DNA of 64,000 nucleotides, from NCBI GenBank assembly GCA_964035795.1, contig OZ038325.1, forward strand, positions 674,068 to 738,067. Direction: 5' to 3'. Position numbers and translations under genes: made by a program. Shown here piece after piece: positions 34,846 through 48,667 of the stretch; the stretch's first letter is position 1; each line of letters starts with the position of its first letter. The notes under the pieces were generated by a model that saw only the letters and a list, made by a program, of their open reading frames with translations, was not told the DNA's origin and ran no database searches. Source of the stretch: Pterobdella sp. o SKG-2022. Taxonomy: Eukaryota; Annelida; Clitellata; Hirudinida; Piscicolidae.

Positions 34846-36447
34846 ATGTCAAAGATGAGTGATGAATCTTTAGAGAAGATAGCAGTTATGAGTCACTGTA
34901 TGGAGGGCAGATTCAAACTGGGGGAGGCTTGCCGCACTACAACGGCTGTACTACGGTCGTTGCTGGAGTCATGCCAGGTGTTTTTAGGCCAGGCGTGCCA
35001 TGTGAGCAAGAAACACCTGCTAGATCTACCGGATAACTTCAGGGTGCTAGGGTCTTCGGAGGCGTTCGTGGCTTACGACGCGAAGAATTTCAAGGGAGAG
35101 GAACACCTATGGAGTCCTCAGTCTTCGATTGAAGGAGATTTGTGGCACTGTGTGGTGAGGTTGAAATATGTGAAGGACCCTAAGGTGGAATTTTTTGTGG
35201 TGTCGTCGTACGTTAGGGAACATTCCTCCAACCCCCGGAAAAGTGCCCTTCTTTTCAAACATGTCCTCCAATTGCTCCAACTTCTTTCTAGACAATTTCC
35301 GGTAATTGTGGCGGGAAACTTTCAACTGAGTTGTGAAGAAGGGAATTATTTGATCGAACGAGAGAAAAAATTATTCGACAGAGAGAGTGAGTTTTTGGAC
35401 GGGATTCAATGCACATCTCATGAGACGATGAGCGTGAGAAGAAAGACAAGGTCATGTGGCTTCTTCATGGCAACACACAATCTTCTCAACTTCGTACCCA
35501 CGCCATCTATCGAGTCATTTTTAGCTGGTGGAAACCCCGTGGTCTTCAGATCAATTAGAGGCAATGTATTGTTAAACAACTCAATGGATGACGTGTGGAG
35601 AAACCCTGAAGATTCCTTTTTCTGGGACCCTAACTGCTTCAAAGTAAAGGTGGACAGCATCAGATTGGTGGTGAGGGAGATGAGAAAGGGAAGCACCACT
35701 TCAACTCCCAGTGATGAAGAGTTTAGAAGGTCTGACCAGAATATCCATTTGAGTAGCACCATCTATAACAACAGCAACAATATGATTATCAACGATAACA
35801 ACAAATTAGTCCTCAACAGCAACAACTTATCTTTCAACAACAACGACATCGACGACAGCATGCCAGACACGACACCCAACACAGATCAGGGAGGCATCTT
35901 GAACAACAACACGAGCGAGTATGAGTTTGATGACAGTGAAGTTGACAACGTAGGCCATTTGAAAAGAAGTGGCGTGGGATGTGACGTAGAAGAGGCCTAT
36001 GCCAAATATCTCACCATCGTCAAAGAAGATTCGTCGCAGCAAGGAAACCTTAAACAGATTGAGAAGTTGAAGGAGTTGAGAGGAGTGGTTGATAGTGTAC
36101 AGCAAAAAAATGAGGATAAAGAATGGAAGGATGAAGATACTAAATCAGAACAAGATAAAAAACAAAATGGTGATCTGAATGAAATACAAGATAACAAAAA
36201 AAATGAACGCATACCGGAAATGGTTTCGCTGGCACCGGAAGTAGAAAACGAGGACGAAAATGTGAACAAATCTTTGAGCACAATAAGTGAGTTTGATGAG
36301 TCCATCCCTGAATGCGGGGGTGTTCAACCTCATTATGACGCTCAAAATGGTTATGATGAGGATGACGACGAACAAGATGGTGGTAGTGATGATAATGATG
36401 GTGAGGAATACAATACTAATGAAGGTGATATTGATGACAAAGCTTGA
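34846..36447 (+). CDS. Uncharacterised intronless protein with degenerate EEP-like domain
   Basis: A single 533-residue ORF with balanced codon use and no introns, unlike its neighbours. Residues 1-280 look like a diverged endonuclease/exonuclease/phosphatase fold. A hydrophobic strand (FFVVSSYVREHS, near residue 116), a helix, then PVIVAGNFQLS (near 152-162) sit where active enzymes have a GDFN motif. The usual metal-binding Glu and the final SDH His are not visible, so catalysis is doubtful. Residues 300-345 are Asn-rich. Residues 395-533 are Lys/Glu/Asp-rich and probably disordered. An in-frame stop lies upstream, so the start is 34846 or the second Met at 34855. A 5' UTR intron ending near 34807 is possible. 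The role is unknown. Retrotransposon APE origin is possible but nothing else of an element surrounds it. Confidence 0.65.
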   Translation: MSKMSDESLEKIAVMSHCMEGRFKLGEACRTTTAVLRSLLESCQVFLGQACHVSKKHLLDLPDNFRVLGSSEAFVAYDAKNFKGEEHLWSPQSSIEGDLWHCVVRLKYVKDPKVEFFVVSSYVREHSSNPRKSALLFKHVLQLLQLLSRQFPVIVAGNFQLSCEEGNYLIEREKKLFDRESEFLDGIQCTSHETMSVRRKTRSCGFFMATHNLLNFVPTPSIESFLAGGNPVVFRSIRGNVLLNNSMDDVWRNPEDSFFWDPNCFKVKVDSIRLVVREMRKGSTTSTPSDEEFRRSDQNIHLSSTIYNNSNNMIINDNNKLVLNSNNLSFNNNDIDDSMPDTTPNTDQGGILNNNTSEYEFDDSEVDNVGHLKRSGVGCDVEEAYAKYLTIVKEDSSQQGNLKQIEKLKELRGVVDSVQQKNEDKEWKDEDTKSEQDKKQNGDLNEIQDNKKNERIPEMVSLAPEVENEDENVNKSLSTISEFDESIPECGGVQPHYDAQNGYDEDDDEQDGGSDDNDGEEYNTNEGDIDDKA

Positions 36448-37989
36448 TAAGTTATGATAGTGATTATTAAGTTACACCTGACGGAGCATGAGGTCAGTAG
36501 GTGTGGTTGTTGATGAGGGTTGAAGAAGAACAATTAGAAATATGATAAGTTAATGAAGTGCCATTGTTTGATCATCTTATCAATATTTGACCTACTTAAA
36601 CCGCATCAGCCACCAACCATACTTGGCTTTATATAGGACAGTTTCTGGTATTCTTGCTTTTATTGTTGTATTTAATCACAAAGTTAGAGTTGTATTTTGC
36701 TAGGCTCATACACACATTGTTCTTCTCCACTATTTTATTGACATTTTTCATCGTTTTTTTAATAATTAAAAAATTAAAAGTTGTTTATTCATTCGATAGG
36801 TGACAGGTTACTTTTATTCTAAGGTTAAGCTGGTTTATGGGAACCGATTGTGGGGCTTAAGGGGAAAGGAAAAGGGTGATTCGAAAGGAATAGTGGTGGC
36901 TTAGGAAGACTTTTGAGGTGGTTTTATCAAGAAGAAAAATGAGTAGAAATAGCAAAAATAATAAGCATCATAATAAAAATAAATACAATCATAACAATAA
37001 TAAAAAAAAACTATAAAAACAATGATAAGAAATACAATCATAAAAATAATAATAAACTTAATCATAATAACAACAATTCCAATTGATATTTTATACTTTT
37101 TGAAGCACACTAATGAACTACAACAAAGTTGAATCTGTCTAGAATATTAGTTGTTTAAAAATAGCATCAAAATATTAATTTTTATTCAAAGTTATTTTTA
37201 GTAACAATTAACAAAGAATTGATACATGATGTATCCAGGATAATATGGAAGCACGCCATATTGTTGAGATGCAGTTCAAACTATTCAGTATTAGTTCATT
37301 TTGTTCCTTCAGTGCAACATGTGTAAAAATATAACAATAATAATAATAATTGAAATAATATTAACATCAAATCAACAATGACAGTAAAACTACTAACAAA
37401 AAGAATTGGGAAATAATAATAGTATTAATTATAACAACAAAAATAATAACAGCGAACAATAATAAAAACAAAAAAAAATAATAACAAACAATAATAATAA
37501 TAAAAATAACAACAATACGATTAAGATGCATAATGTAGAAGCGAGTTTTAAGTTGGTGAAATCAAACTTGGGTCACTAAGTGCACAACACACATGTGTAT
37601 GTTTGCATGTTTTTGTGTGTGTGTATTTTTGCATGTTTGTGTGTGTTCACGTGCGTGTGAGTGTGTTCATAATGGCACATACTCAGTTCATGTTATGTGT
37701 TAGAGTTTAAAACACATAATTTCATTGTTTCCCGATGGTTCAATACTTTTGTATGTGCGTGAATGCATGTGTGTACGTGAATATATGTGCGTTTGTATGT
37801 ATGTATGTGTGTGTGAGTTTTTTTGTGTTAGTGGATGTGTGTATGTGTAGGGTGACACACACAGCTTCAATGAAGACTAGCACCGCTTGGAGATTCCATT
37901 GTTTTATCTGACAATCTGCAACCATTTTCTCAGTCATTCCCCTTCCTTGAGCTTATAGTGGGTATTACTAATGGAATCTTCGCTGGGTA

Positions 37990-38165
37990 TTATGTGTTGT
38001 ACTGGTGTAAATTGAAATACCTTGTAAAATGAAACATTATTGTAAATTGGAATACCGGTGTAAATTGTGGCATGTTTGTAAATTGTGGTATTATTTTAAG
38101 CTCCGATACCCTTGTAAATTGTACTACTGTTGTAAATTGTATTTTCTTGTAAAGCCTTATTGTAC
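37990..38165. repeat. 18-bp minisatellite with TGTAAATTG core
   Basis: Eight or more imperfect units such as TGTAAATTGGAATACCGG follow each other. The 18-bp period reads as a six-residue Cys-Lys-Leu repeat on the plus strand (38029-38150), probably without coding meaning. Confidence 0.75.
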
Positions 38166-39963
38166 AGTGGTATTAAAGTTGTTTCAACATGCATTGTTTA
38201 AATACACTTCTACCATTTTAAATTTGTTGACACAACAGTAATAAAAGCGAAAGTACTACCTTAGCAACCAAGTATTATTACCCTAGCAAGCGCAGTACTA
38301 TTATGGCTGTGTGCTCTGTTATTTGTGCACTCAACCACCATCACACCACTATAAAAAAAGTGAACTTAGGTTATAAGTATTTCAAAGAAATGTTTCTTTT
38401 GTACTGGGTTCTGTTGCTTGGGGTAGGGCTGGGGGAGGAAGGCGGGAAGGCTGGAGGAGAAAGAGGTGGGACAAGAGGGAAAAAGGTAGGAATGTGTTTG
38501 TGCCGTTGCTATTGTTTTTGTTGGCCTTGAAAGAGTATTATTGGTGAAATAAGCATCGAGGGAAGAAAAAGATGGGATGATACTGGGATGAAGGAAACAA
38601 TGATGTTAATGTTGGAAAAAATCGTTTCTCATTTGTAACAACAACAAAGAGTTGAACAATAGAAACCGCAAAAACAAAAAACATAAACAAAAACTAGAAT
38701 AATAACAAAAATAAAAAAAACAAAACAGCACAAAAACACAAACAAAAATTAAGTCTATGAAAAACAAAACAAAACAAGGACTATAATCAGGAGGGCAAGT
38801 TGTAATTGTGGCGATCTTGTGAGTGCGCATATAATGATCGCCCGTAAGTAAGGCGGTCCTGATTGTGATAGCTTTCTATTATTTATATTATTATTATTGT
38901 TTTTAATGTTGCTTTCGTTATCATTGTTTTTCTGATTTTATTTTTGTTTTTTATTATTATTGTTGTTTTTTTTTTTATTATTATTGTTGTTTTTTTATTA
39001 TCTTTATCCATTATTAGCATCCTTCATTATTTACATTATCTTTCAAATTTGATTTTTTTTTATTATTCTTATTTTTATTATTTCTATTTTTTATACTTGT
39101 TGTTCAGTTTATATTTCATTTGTTAGTGTGCTTTTCCACATTATATTTTTGAAAGTATAATTTGATGATTTTCTTAAAATTATTTTGGTTCTTATTTATA
39201 TTATTATCCTTTTTTTATTGTACATTCTGATTATAAGTTTATTGCTAATTTTTATCATTAAGTTATATAATTATTTTATTTATAGTTTAATAATAATAAT
39301 ACTATTGTTATTATGTTTTAAAATCATAATTATCGTTATTTTTATTATTATTTATATTATTATTGTTATAAATATAGTATACAACCAACTCAACATCACA
39401 ACAACAATAAAAAAAAATACAAAACAAACAAAATCATCAACAACCACCCCCCACCAACTCTACCCTCCCACGAAAAGATTTAAAAGTTAATTTAACATTT
39501 AAGATTTAAACAACAGAAGTTTCCTGCAATTTGTCGCCACTTGCTAGTGTCTGTGGTCTTGTGTCTGTGTGTTTGTTTATGTTATTCTGTATGTTTGTGT
39601 ATGTTTTTGTAGATTTTTTTCTGTGTCAATGTACTTTTTTACGAAACAACAACAAAGACACAAATTCACATCTAGAGCAAAATATTCATCCCCCATTTTG
39701 TACCTCTCTACCCACCAACACATCCTTCTAATTGTCTTGCTCTATACACCTTCTTTGTACTCGTGCAACAAAACACACATACCTAACCTAGGTACGTATG
39801 AATGTACGTGGGTGAACATGGGTTTTATTACAAGCATAAAGTGGCGTTATATGCCACAGACAATAAAGCATAATTAAAGCTTCACGCAATCCTTAGTGCA
39901 TTTAGTGCTGCTGGTTGTGTGTTTGTTTGTGTGTTTTTCATGTGTTTGTGTGTGTGTAAGTTT

Positions 39964-40018
<55 letters not shown>
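39964..40018. repeat. (TG)n microsatellite
   Basis: About 27 near-perfect TG units within a longer TG-rich stretch that runs to 40.2 kb. Confidence 0.9.
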
Positions 40019-40021
<3 letters not shown>

Positions 40022-41006
40022 TGTGTGTTGAATGTGGATGTTGTAAGTTTTGTATGTTTTTTTTTGTATGTACGTGCATATGGTATGCTCTGTGTATGTG
40101 TGTATAAATGGGGGTTTGTCTGGGCTTGTGTGTGTTTTAGACGTCTATGTATTCTTAGGTTTGCTTGTATAGTTGTCTTTGAGTGTGTGAAGGTTTGTAT
40201 GTTTGTGTCTGAATGACTTACTTATTTATGTGTCTATTTGTATTGCTTGGACTTATTTTTTGTATTTGCATATCTCATTCAAAGTTTTGCGTGTCAACTA
40301 GAATATTCATATTTTTGATTTTAATTTAAATAAAATTTATATTTTAAAATATTTAAATATATTTATTTTTAGAAAATTTCTCAACTGTTAGATTTACACA
40401 TCAGTTAATTGATATTCATAATCTTATAGGCGTAACAAAGATATCCAGCCAATCAGAGATGAGTGCATTAAATATGCATAAAACATCAACACAACCAATA
40501 ACAACACAGATACACCAATATAAAAGATATAAATAAAAAATTATTACAAAGATGGTGGTGTTTTGGCGCGAAAACATTAAAAAGAGCGCTAAAAATGCTA
40601 AACTTAGACATCTGCCAATACCTCTACTCTGCCCTCAAATAGTTATGATATTATCAATTTTATTATTGTTATTATTTTAGTTTTTAATTCTTATTGTTAT
40701 TATTTTTTTCATTATGATGGTTATTAAAAATTAATCATTAATATTTATACCATTTGGTTAAAAGATATTCTATCAATATTAATAAGTTAATGTATTATTA
40801 ATAAATACGTGCATATTTAATGAGCTTATGCATATTAATGAAGTGCAGTTCACGAGGCATTTGTTGGTCAAATATAAAATGACCTTACCCAGTACATTGT
40901 TTGTATGTGTGTTTGGTGTGTGTATGTGTGTAATGAATACTGGTTTTTGAACATAACTTACTAAACTTTTATTCCACGTGTAATTGTCAATTATAAACAT
41001 TCTAAA

Positions 41007-41131
<125 letters not shown>

Positions 41132-41559
41132 CCAGTATCGATATTAATCATACAAATTCACCAAGCTTGTGCATCTTTTGTGCGTGATTTAAAATCGCTA
41201 TATAATCCTCAGCAACTGGTAAGGAAAAGCATCAAAATTTTTCAAGTAGTCTGATTGATTTTCAATTATAATTTTTCGAATTTTAGATAATAATAATAAT
41301 GGAAATAATAATAAAAATAATGAGAAGGATAAAAATTTTGTTCGATAGAAATGTTATTTAGGTGATATTTTGACGTTTAAAATTGAAAATAAACAAACGG
41401 AATTACACTGAAATAAGCATACTTGTAAAAATAATAATAATAATAAAAATAATATTGGAAAACTGTTGTTGACATCATCATCACAACCAATGACGCAATG
41501 ATACACGGATACCAACATCACTAACGACATCACACGGTAACGCTAACCAATTATATTAT

Positions 41560-41845
41560 ACTATCATAATAATAAAAATAACATAATGTCATAATAACAA
41601 CAATGATAATAATATAACATCCTAATAACAACAATAATAATATAAAATCATAATAACAAAAATAATAATATAACATCATAATAACAACAATAATAATAAA
41701 ATAATATCATAAAAACAACAAAAATAATATTATAATAACAACAACAATCATAACAGAATATTCTAATAATACCAATAATAATAGCATAAGATTCTAATAA
41801 TAACAACAATAATAAAATATTATAACAACGATAACAACAAAAATC
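41560..41845. repeat. ~30-bp AAT/AAC-rich tandem repeat
   Basis: Nine or so diverged units related to AACATCATAATAACAACAAT follow in tandem. Unit borders are blurred by the low complexity. Confidence 0.65.
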
Positions 41846-43084
41846 ACATAATATAACAGTAAGATAAACAAAACAGAAATATTTAATGACGTTATCACTA
41901 TTTGATAATCTAGGCTAGACTCACGCTACACTTCATCATTGAGATTAATGAGTGCCTTGTGTTTGTTGACGTCACTATTTGATTTAGGCCATTCTACGTC
42001 ATCAATACAAAGACTATCATAACGACAACTTAATTATACACTTTAATAATAACAATAAAAAGAATAATGATAATAAAAAAACAACAATAATAACAATAAT
42101 ATAATAATTATAATAATAAAACTGATTGAATTCTATAGCATCACTGCCTCAATCTAGGTGACCTCTTCACTTCCAATATGACACCCACACTCAATACCTG
42201 TGGTCAAATCTACTTGGGTGTCTATTTTTTTGGGGAGAGATATTATAGGAATAATATTAATAATAATAATAGTGAATAAGTTTAGCTCAATGATAATAAT
42301 AAATATCTTATAATAAACATCTTCATAAAAATAATTATCTCAAATAATAACGAAATAATAACAAAAAAATGAAACACCAAATAATTTGGAACCTTGCTTA
42401 AAAGTCAATTCAACATAAACACCTTCGAAAAATTTTCAAACGTAACAACCCCACTGAGTGGGTTTGTGTGTATGTTGGTAGCTTTTATGATCATAATGCA
42501 TTACACTTTAACCACCCCCTCATGCTCCAAAGACCCCTTCCTCTTCCTCCCCTCCATTCCCAACCTTGACCACCATCACACCACATCACCTCTCCCTCCT
42601 TCTCCCAACTCCGACAACTATCACACCACATCATTCCATCCCGCCTCATACCACTCTACCCAACCAACCTCCACACACCACCAAGCTCCGATTACAACTC
42701 ACCCACCCAATCACACCATATCCTATCAAATCCGCGTTTTCCCTCAAAAAATTACGATCAATCCTTCCCACTACATCCCACTCCACCCTACCATCGCACT
42801 ACATCCAATCATTCCAGTCCTACCATTGCATGACAACCTAATCCTTCACCTCACCCTCACCACCACCAACCCCTTCACCTCAACACACCCACTACTCCCA
42901 TCCTTCCATCACACCTCAACCTAACCCTTCATCCAACCCTCACCACCAATACACCACACGGACACAAAGCACACAAGGAAAGACTATCTTCGCAAGAATA
43001 CAAAACCATAAAAAAAGCACCGAGCTCTAGGCTGGCAACCATCATAACTGCAGCCACTTCTTATCTCTTTCTCTATTCCTCTCT

Positions 43085-43180
43085 CTCTGTCTATCTGTCT
43101 GTCTATCTATCTATCTATCTATCTGTCTATCTATCTATCTAGCTATCTATCTCTCTATCAATCTAGCTATCTATCATATT
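43085..43180. repeat. (TCTA)n imperfect microsatellite
   Basis: TCTA units with TGTC, TAGC and TCTC variants. Confidence 0.9.
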
Positions 43181-44324
43181 TTTCATTCTTTCTATCTATC
43201 TTTTTTTTTATCTTTCTTCATCCCATTCCCTATCTCTCGCCGTTTCCATTCCATTACAGTCTTCCAATTAAGAATAGTAGGGAGATGTGACGGGATGTTG
43301 AATTGTGTGTGATAAAGCAGATTTATAAACAATAAATAAAACCAATCATAAATAATGGCCTCCACGGTTTTTGTTAAGGAACTTTTTATCCCATTTAATT
43401 GATTTATCATTTATTAAAATGACTATAATATTTATCTATGATATACACATATTCACTAATGCCATAATTTATAGATTAAATTTCTTTAATAATACATCCA
43501 ACCTTATTATTACCATTAATTCATAATTGTTATTGAGAATAATCAATTATTTATTAGAGGAAATATTATAAAGCACACAAACAAATTTAACAAACATTCA
43601 AAGTGATTCAAACACTTGAAAAGTGTTTCTAAACAAATCTAATCAAAACGTTCCTCTTTATTTATTTATTTTTTAAATTTATTTTTATTTATTTTAATTA
43701 ATTAATTTATTTTATTTATTTATTTTTTTAAATTTTATATTCTTTTTTTATTGATTGATTTATTTTTTTTTAATTATGTATTTTTTTTCAATTCTTATAC
43801 TTTTATTTATTATGTATTTTTGTTCATTTATTTTTTATTTAATTTATGTATTATTATTATTATTTTATCTTATTATTATATATATATTTTTTAAATTAAT
43901 TAATTTTGTTTTTTAATTTAATTTATTTTTTTTGTTTTTTTTTTGCTTAGAATCAAAAGAAACATTACCTCGAGACTAAAACTTCATGATAAACTGAACT
44001 TATAGAAACTAAAAAATAATTATATAAATAAATTTGAAAAAATAAAATAAAATACACATATATTTATATGAAAAGGATAATAACAACTATAAATAGGAAT
44101 AATTTTCCAAAAATAACTCAAGATAAAATACATTGCTTAAGTACCTTTAAAAAAACATAGTTTATAAAAATGCAATATTTTTATAGCTTTTTACATCTAA
44201 AAAAAAATTGAAAATAAACAAAAAAATAAACAAAATTTAATTCTTCAAAAAGTTTATTCTAAACAATATTAAACTCAACAGTTTCACCCACGAAAACCTT
44301 CACAATTCTCAAACAAACAAGATT

Positions 44325-47300
44325 GTAACTATAGGTTAAATGGGAGATGCCTATCCCGTGTGAGCCAGCTCCGGCATGTTGAGCGGACGAGATCAATTTG
44401 ATCCAACGGCCATGAAGGCGGTTCTGCAATGCTTTTGTGGAGAGTACAGGGCATGTCAAGGCACTAAGAAGACATGACCATCCACTGCATCCTGACTTAT
44501 CTTCAGCCGTCTCGACATTGTCTTGCTGCTAGACATAGATGGGTCAGGACGAGAGAGTGAGGCTGACGATCATGCGTAACTCTTCCTCACTTTAAACCAA
44601 TTCACGCCCATGTCACAACTTCATTAAATTCCTTCAAGCCCTGCGGCGATGGGAACGTGGCGTAGTGACAGGCATGGATAGGCTGGAAGTCATAGTCACA
44701 ATTCTACACGTAGGCGGCTCAGGCCATATGGTCGTCCTCTATTGACAGAAGTAGCGATGAGTTTCGGCAGCCACCTGAGCGACGGAGCAGCTCTTTCTAG
44801 GACAGCACTGCTCCCCCCATAGTCTGGGAAGGGACTAGAAAAAGTGTCCCAAACATTGCCTGCTTCACCCTTTTCTGGCCAGCTAGCCAAAAGCGGTAAA
44901 AAACATTTAAGAACAAAAGTGATTCCACTCACCTTAGGCGCATGGAACGTGCGCACCATGATAGATCGTGCTGGGAACGACAAGCCTGAAAGGAGGTCTG
45001 CACTTATTGCGAGAGTTGGCAAGGTACAGGGTAAAAATCACCGCCCTTAGTGAGACACGGCTTGCCGATGAAGGTCAATTGTCAGAAGTACACACTGGCT
45101 ACACTTTTTTCTAGATTGGACGTAAACAAGATGAACGCCGTGAGGCAGGAGTTGGATTCGCCATCAAATTCAATCTGGTCAACAAGCTAGTTTTGCCACC
45201 CAGATGTATTAATGATCGTCTGCCACTGTCCAAAAAGCGGTACGCCACTCTGATCAGCGCCTACGCTCCCACCATGACTGGCCCTGATAGTGTTAAAGAA
45301 AAGTTCTACGAAGACCTGCAAGCAGCAATTGGTCCTGTGCCTAAAGCAGACAAAGTCGTCATTCTTGGTGATTTCAACGCTAGGGTCGGCACTGATCATG
45401 GGAAGGAGTTTGGGAAAAAAAGGAGTAGGAAAATGCAACAGCAATGGCGCACTGCTACTGGAATCTTGTGCTGCTCATGAGCTACTAATCACCAACACAG
45501 TATTTCGATTACCCAACCGTAACAAGACGACTTGGATGCATCCTCGTTCCAAGCACTGGCACATGCTGGACTACGTCATCGTCAGACAAAGAGACAAGAA
45601 AGACGTCAGAGTCACGAAATCCATGTGTGGGGCAGAGTGTTGGACAGATCATCGGCTGTTGATTTCAAAGCTGAACATCAGGATTCAGCCACAAGGACGA
45701 CCGCAGGAAAAAAAGACTCCGAAACGTCTAAATGTGAAAAAGCTAAATAATGATCACATCACACAGGCATTGACTGAGAAGCTTGACAGCAAGCTGCAGC
45801 ATCAAAACTTCGACACACAGGATCCTGAGTCTGACTGGGCGACGTTCAGAGATATCGTCTATTCTGCAGCCTTAGAAGTGGTGGGTACCACTAAACGAAA
45901 GCACACAGACTGGTTCGATAAAAACAATCAACGCATTCAGTTTTTGTTGGATGAGAAACATCGTCTTCACAAAGCTCACATCAATGACCCGTTATTTACA
46001 GTGAAGAAAGTTGCCTTCTGCAACATCAGAAGGAATATACAGGTAGAGTTGCGTCGAATGCAGGATAAATGGCTCAACGAGAAAGCCGACGAAATTCAGT
46101 GTTTTGCTGATCGCAATGACTTAAAAAACTTTTACAGTGCATTCAAAACTGTCTACGGACCAACTTCATCTGGGTCGTCTTCCCTTTTTAGCGCAGATGG
46201 GAACGTACTGATCACAGACAAGAAAAAAGTTCTTAACCGCTGGGCAGAACACTTCAATTGTGTTCTAAACCGTCCCTTAACCATTAACGAGGAAGCAATC
46301 GCAAGATTGCTCCAAGTCCCAATCAAGCACTCTCTTGCCGACGTCGCTACTGAAGCAGAAATAGAAAAAACATTGAAATGGTTGTCAAGTGGTAAGGCAC
46401 CTGGTGCTGACTCTATTCCTGCGGAAATCTACGCTTTCGGTGGCCCAATCATGATCAGGAAGCTATGTGAGTTATTCGAGTCTACGTGGATATAAGAGCT
46501 TATCCCACAAGAACTGAAAGATGCTCTTTATAGTCCACCTATACAAGCGCAAAGGAAATTGTCAGACATGCGACAACCATCTTGGTATTTCGCTACTCTC
46601 TATCGCTGGGAAGATCTTAGCTAGAGTTCTGCTGAACCGCTTGATTGACCACCTAGAAGACGGTTTGTTGCCTGAAAGTCAGTGTGGGTTCAGACCAGGG
46701 CATGGCACAGCGGACATGATCTTTGCAGCACGTCAACTCCAAGAAAAGTGTCAAGAACAGAACGTCGGTCTCAACACCACTTTTGTGGACCTAACGAAGG
46801 CTTTCGATACTGTCTGCAGAAAAGGACTCTGGAAGATTATGGCTAAGTTCGGCTGTCCAGCTAATATTATTACCATGGTCAGACAGTTTCATGACGGTAT
46901 GCAAGCCAGAGTGCAAGATGATAGGGTTTACTCAGAGCCGTTTCCAGTCACAAGTGGCGTAAAACAGGGCTGCGTTTTTGCTCCAACTCTTTTTAGTATG
47001 ATGTTTTCAGCTATGCTGACTGACGCTTTTCGCTTTGGTGACATTGGAGTCAACTTCAAATTTTAAACTGATGGAAAACTGTTCAACTTACGTAGATTTC
47101 AGGCAAAGTTCAAAAAGACATTGCCCGCGATTTTCTCTTTGCTGACGACTGCGCATTAAATGCTGGTACACAGTCGATTATGCAGGAAAGCTTGTGACAA
47201 CTTTGGCTTAACAATAAGTATCAAGAAAACTGAAGTGATGTACCAGCCTGCTCCTAAAGCTCCCTACACAGAGCCAGTTATCACAGTCAACGGCGAAAAG

Positions 47301-48125
47301 CTTACAGTGGCAGAAAAGTTCATATACCTCGGCAGCACATTGTCACATTCTGTCAGTATCGACAAAGAGGTTTTCTACAGAATTGAAAGAGCCAGCTCAG
47401 CCTTCGGCACACTAAGAAAGAAGGTGTGGGAAAGAAGAGGGATCAGCGTTTTGACCAAGCTGAAAGTGTACCGTGCAATCATTTTTCCGACATTACTATA
47501 CGCATCCGAAATGTGGACTGTGTATAGTCGTCACGCCAGACAGCTGAACTCTTTCCACATGCGATGCCTTCGGAAATTGCTTCGCGTCCGTTGGCAGGAC
47601 AAAGTGCCCGACACAGAAGTACTCCAAAGAGCTAACATGGAGAGTATTCATGCGTTTCTCAAGTGCTTTCAGCTCAAGTGGGCAGAACACGTACTCAGAA
47701 TGCCTGACGAACGACTGCCAAAGCGATTACTTTTTGGTGAGTTGGTTGAAGGTAAGCGCTCTCTTGGAGGTCAGAGAAAGCGATATAAGGATACACTGAA
47801 GGCTTCTCTAAAACATTGCAACATTGATCTGGACACCTGGGAAGAAATAGCTCGAGACCGGACTTTCTGGCGCAGCACTGTTTCCACTGGTGTGTCGAGC
47901 TTTGAAGTTGTGTGAAGATGTGTGGAAGAGCAAGAGCAAAAACGCCAGCGTCGCAAATAAGAGTGAGTACTGCCTCTTCTACTTTAGCGTATCCCTGTCC
48001 ACACTGCTCAAGGCAATCTAGTGCAAAGATTGGTCTGACCAGCCATCTTCACACTCACAGATCCGAGGAATAGAAGTTGTGGTCGTCTTCGCCCGCGAAG
48101 GACGCATCACCATTTATTATAGGAG
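44325..48125 (+). mobile_element. Non-LTR retrotransposon, broken copy (APE endonuclease, RT, C2H2 finger)
   Basis: GC content rises sharply relative to both flanks. An APE endonuclease begins near 44926 (LGAWNVRTM) and has GDFNARVG near 45368. The reverse transcriptase lies at about 46380-47150, with GKAPGADSIPAEIY, QCGFRPGHGTADM, FVDLTKAFDTV, GVKQGC and an FADD catalytic box at 47138-47149. The post-RT region has LKVYRAIIFPTLLYASE and a Trp/Arg-rich end (to 47915). A C2H2 finger (CPHC...HLHTH) lies in 47990-48060 with a stop at 48071. Open stretches lie in different frames (44844-45050, 45193-45480, 45290-46495, 46521-47066, 47160-47915), with a stop at 46493, so this copy cannot be expressed as one protein. 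The 5' border near 44325 and the 3' border near 48125 are estimates from composition. No clear target-site duplication was seen. The family resembles the abundant animal 'craniofacial development protein 2-like' elements. The clade is uncertain. Confidence 0.92.
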
Positions 48126-48660
48126 CAATAATAATGTTTTATCATTTCATTTTATATTGTAGTATTCCACGTTTCATTGCCATATTTATCACCTTCTTCT
48201 TCCTCTCTCGAATTGAAATCTACGCTGGAATTTAGTTTAATTAATATTATATATATATATTTAAAAAATTATTTTAATTCAATTCATTGAATATTATAAA
48301 AATTAATTCATATTTATTTAACATTTTTTAAAAATTAATTGATTTATTTAATCTTTCAAATAATTAATTTAATTAAAAATAGAATTTTTGTATTCATGGC
48401 TTGTGCGATTGAAACAATCTACAAGAAAATCATAATAGTTATCATTATTATTATTATTGTTAATATTATTTACGTTATTGTTGTTATTATTATTATTTTT
48501 ATTATTATCATATTATTGTTTGTATTTGCTATTATGAATACTTATATATTGAGTTATTTTCAAACTAATAGGTTCAGTTCACCATTATTTATTAGCAGTT
48601 AATTCAAATATATTATCCAATTAGCCACCAGAATATTAATTATTTCCAGATCCTTCCATA
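48126..48660. other. AT-rich spacer between retrotransposon and minisatellite
   Basis: ATT/TTA-rich sequence with a (TA)n near 48250. No gene or splice-linked exon was seen. Confidence 0.6.
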
Positions 48661-48667
48661 ACAACAA

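Noticed and set aside
42394..42924. 176-codon plus-strand open frame rich in His, Pro and Thr
   Set aside because: Built from CACCATCA-type repeats and C-rich DNA; no domain, no splice context, and another frame is also open over part of it.
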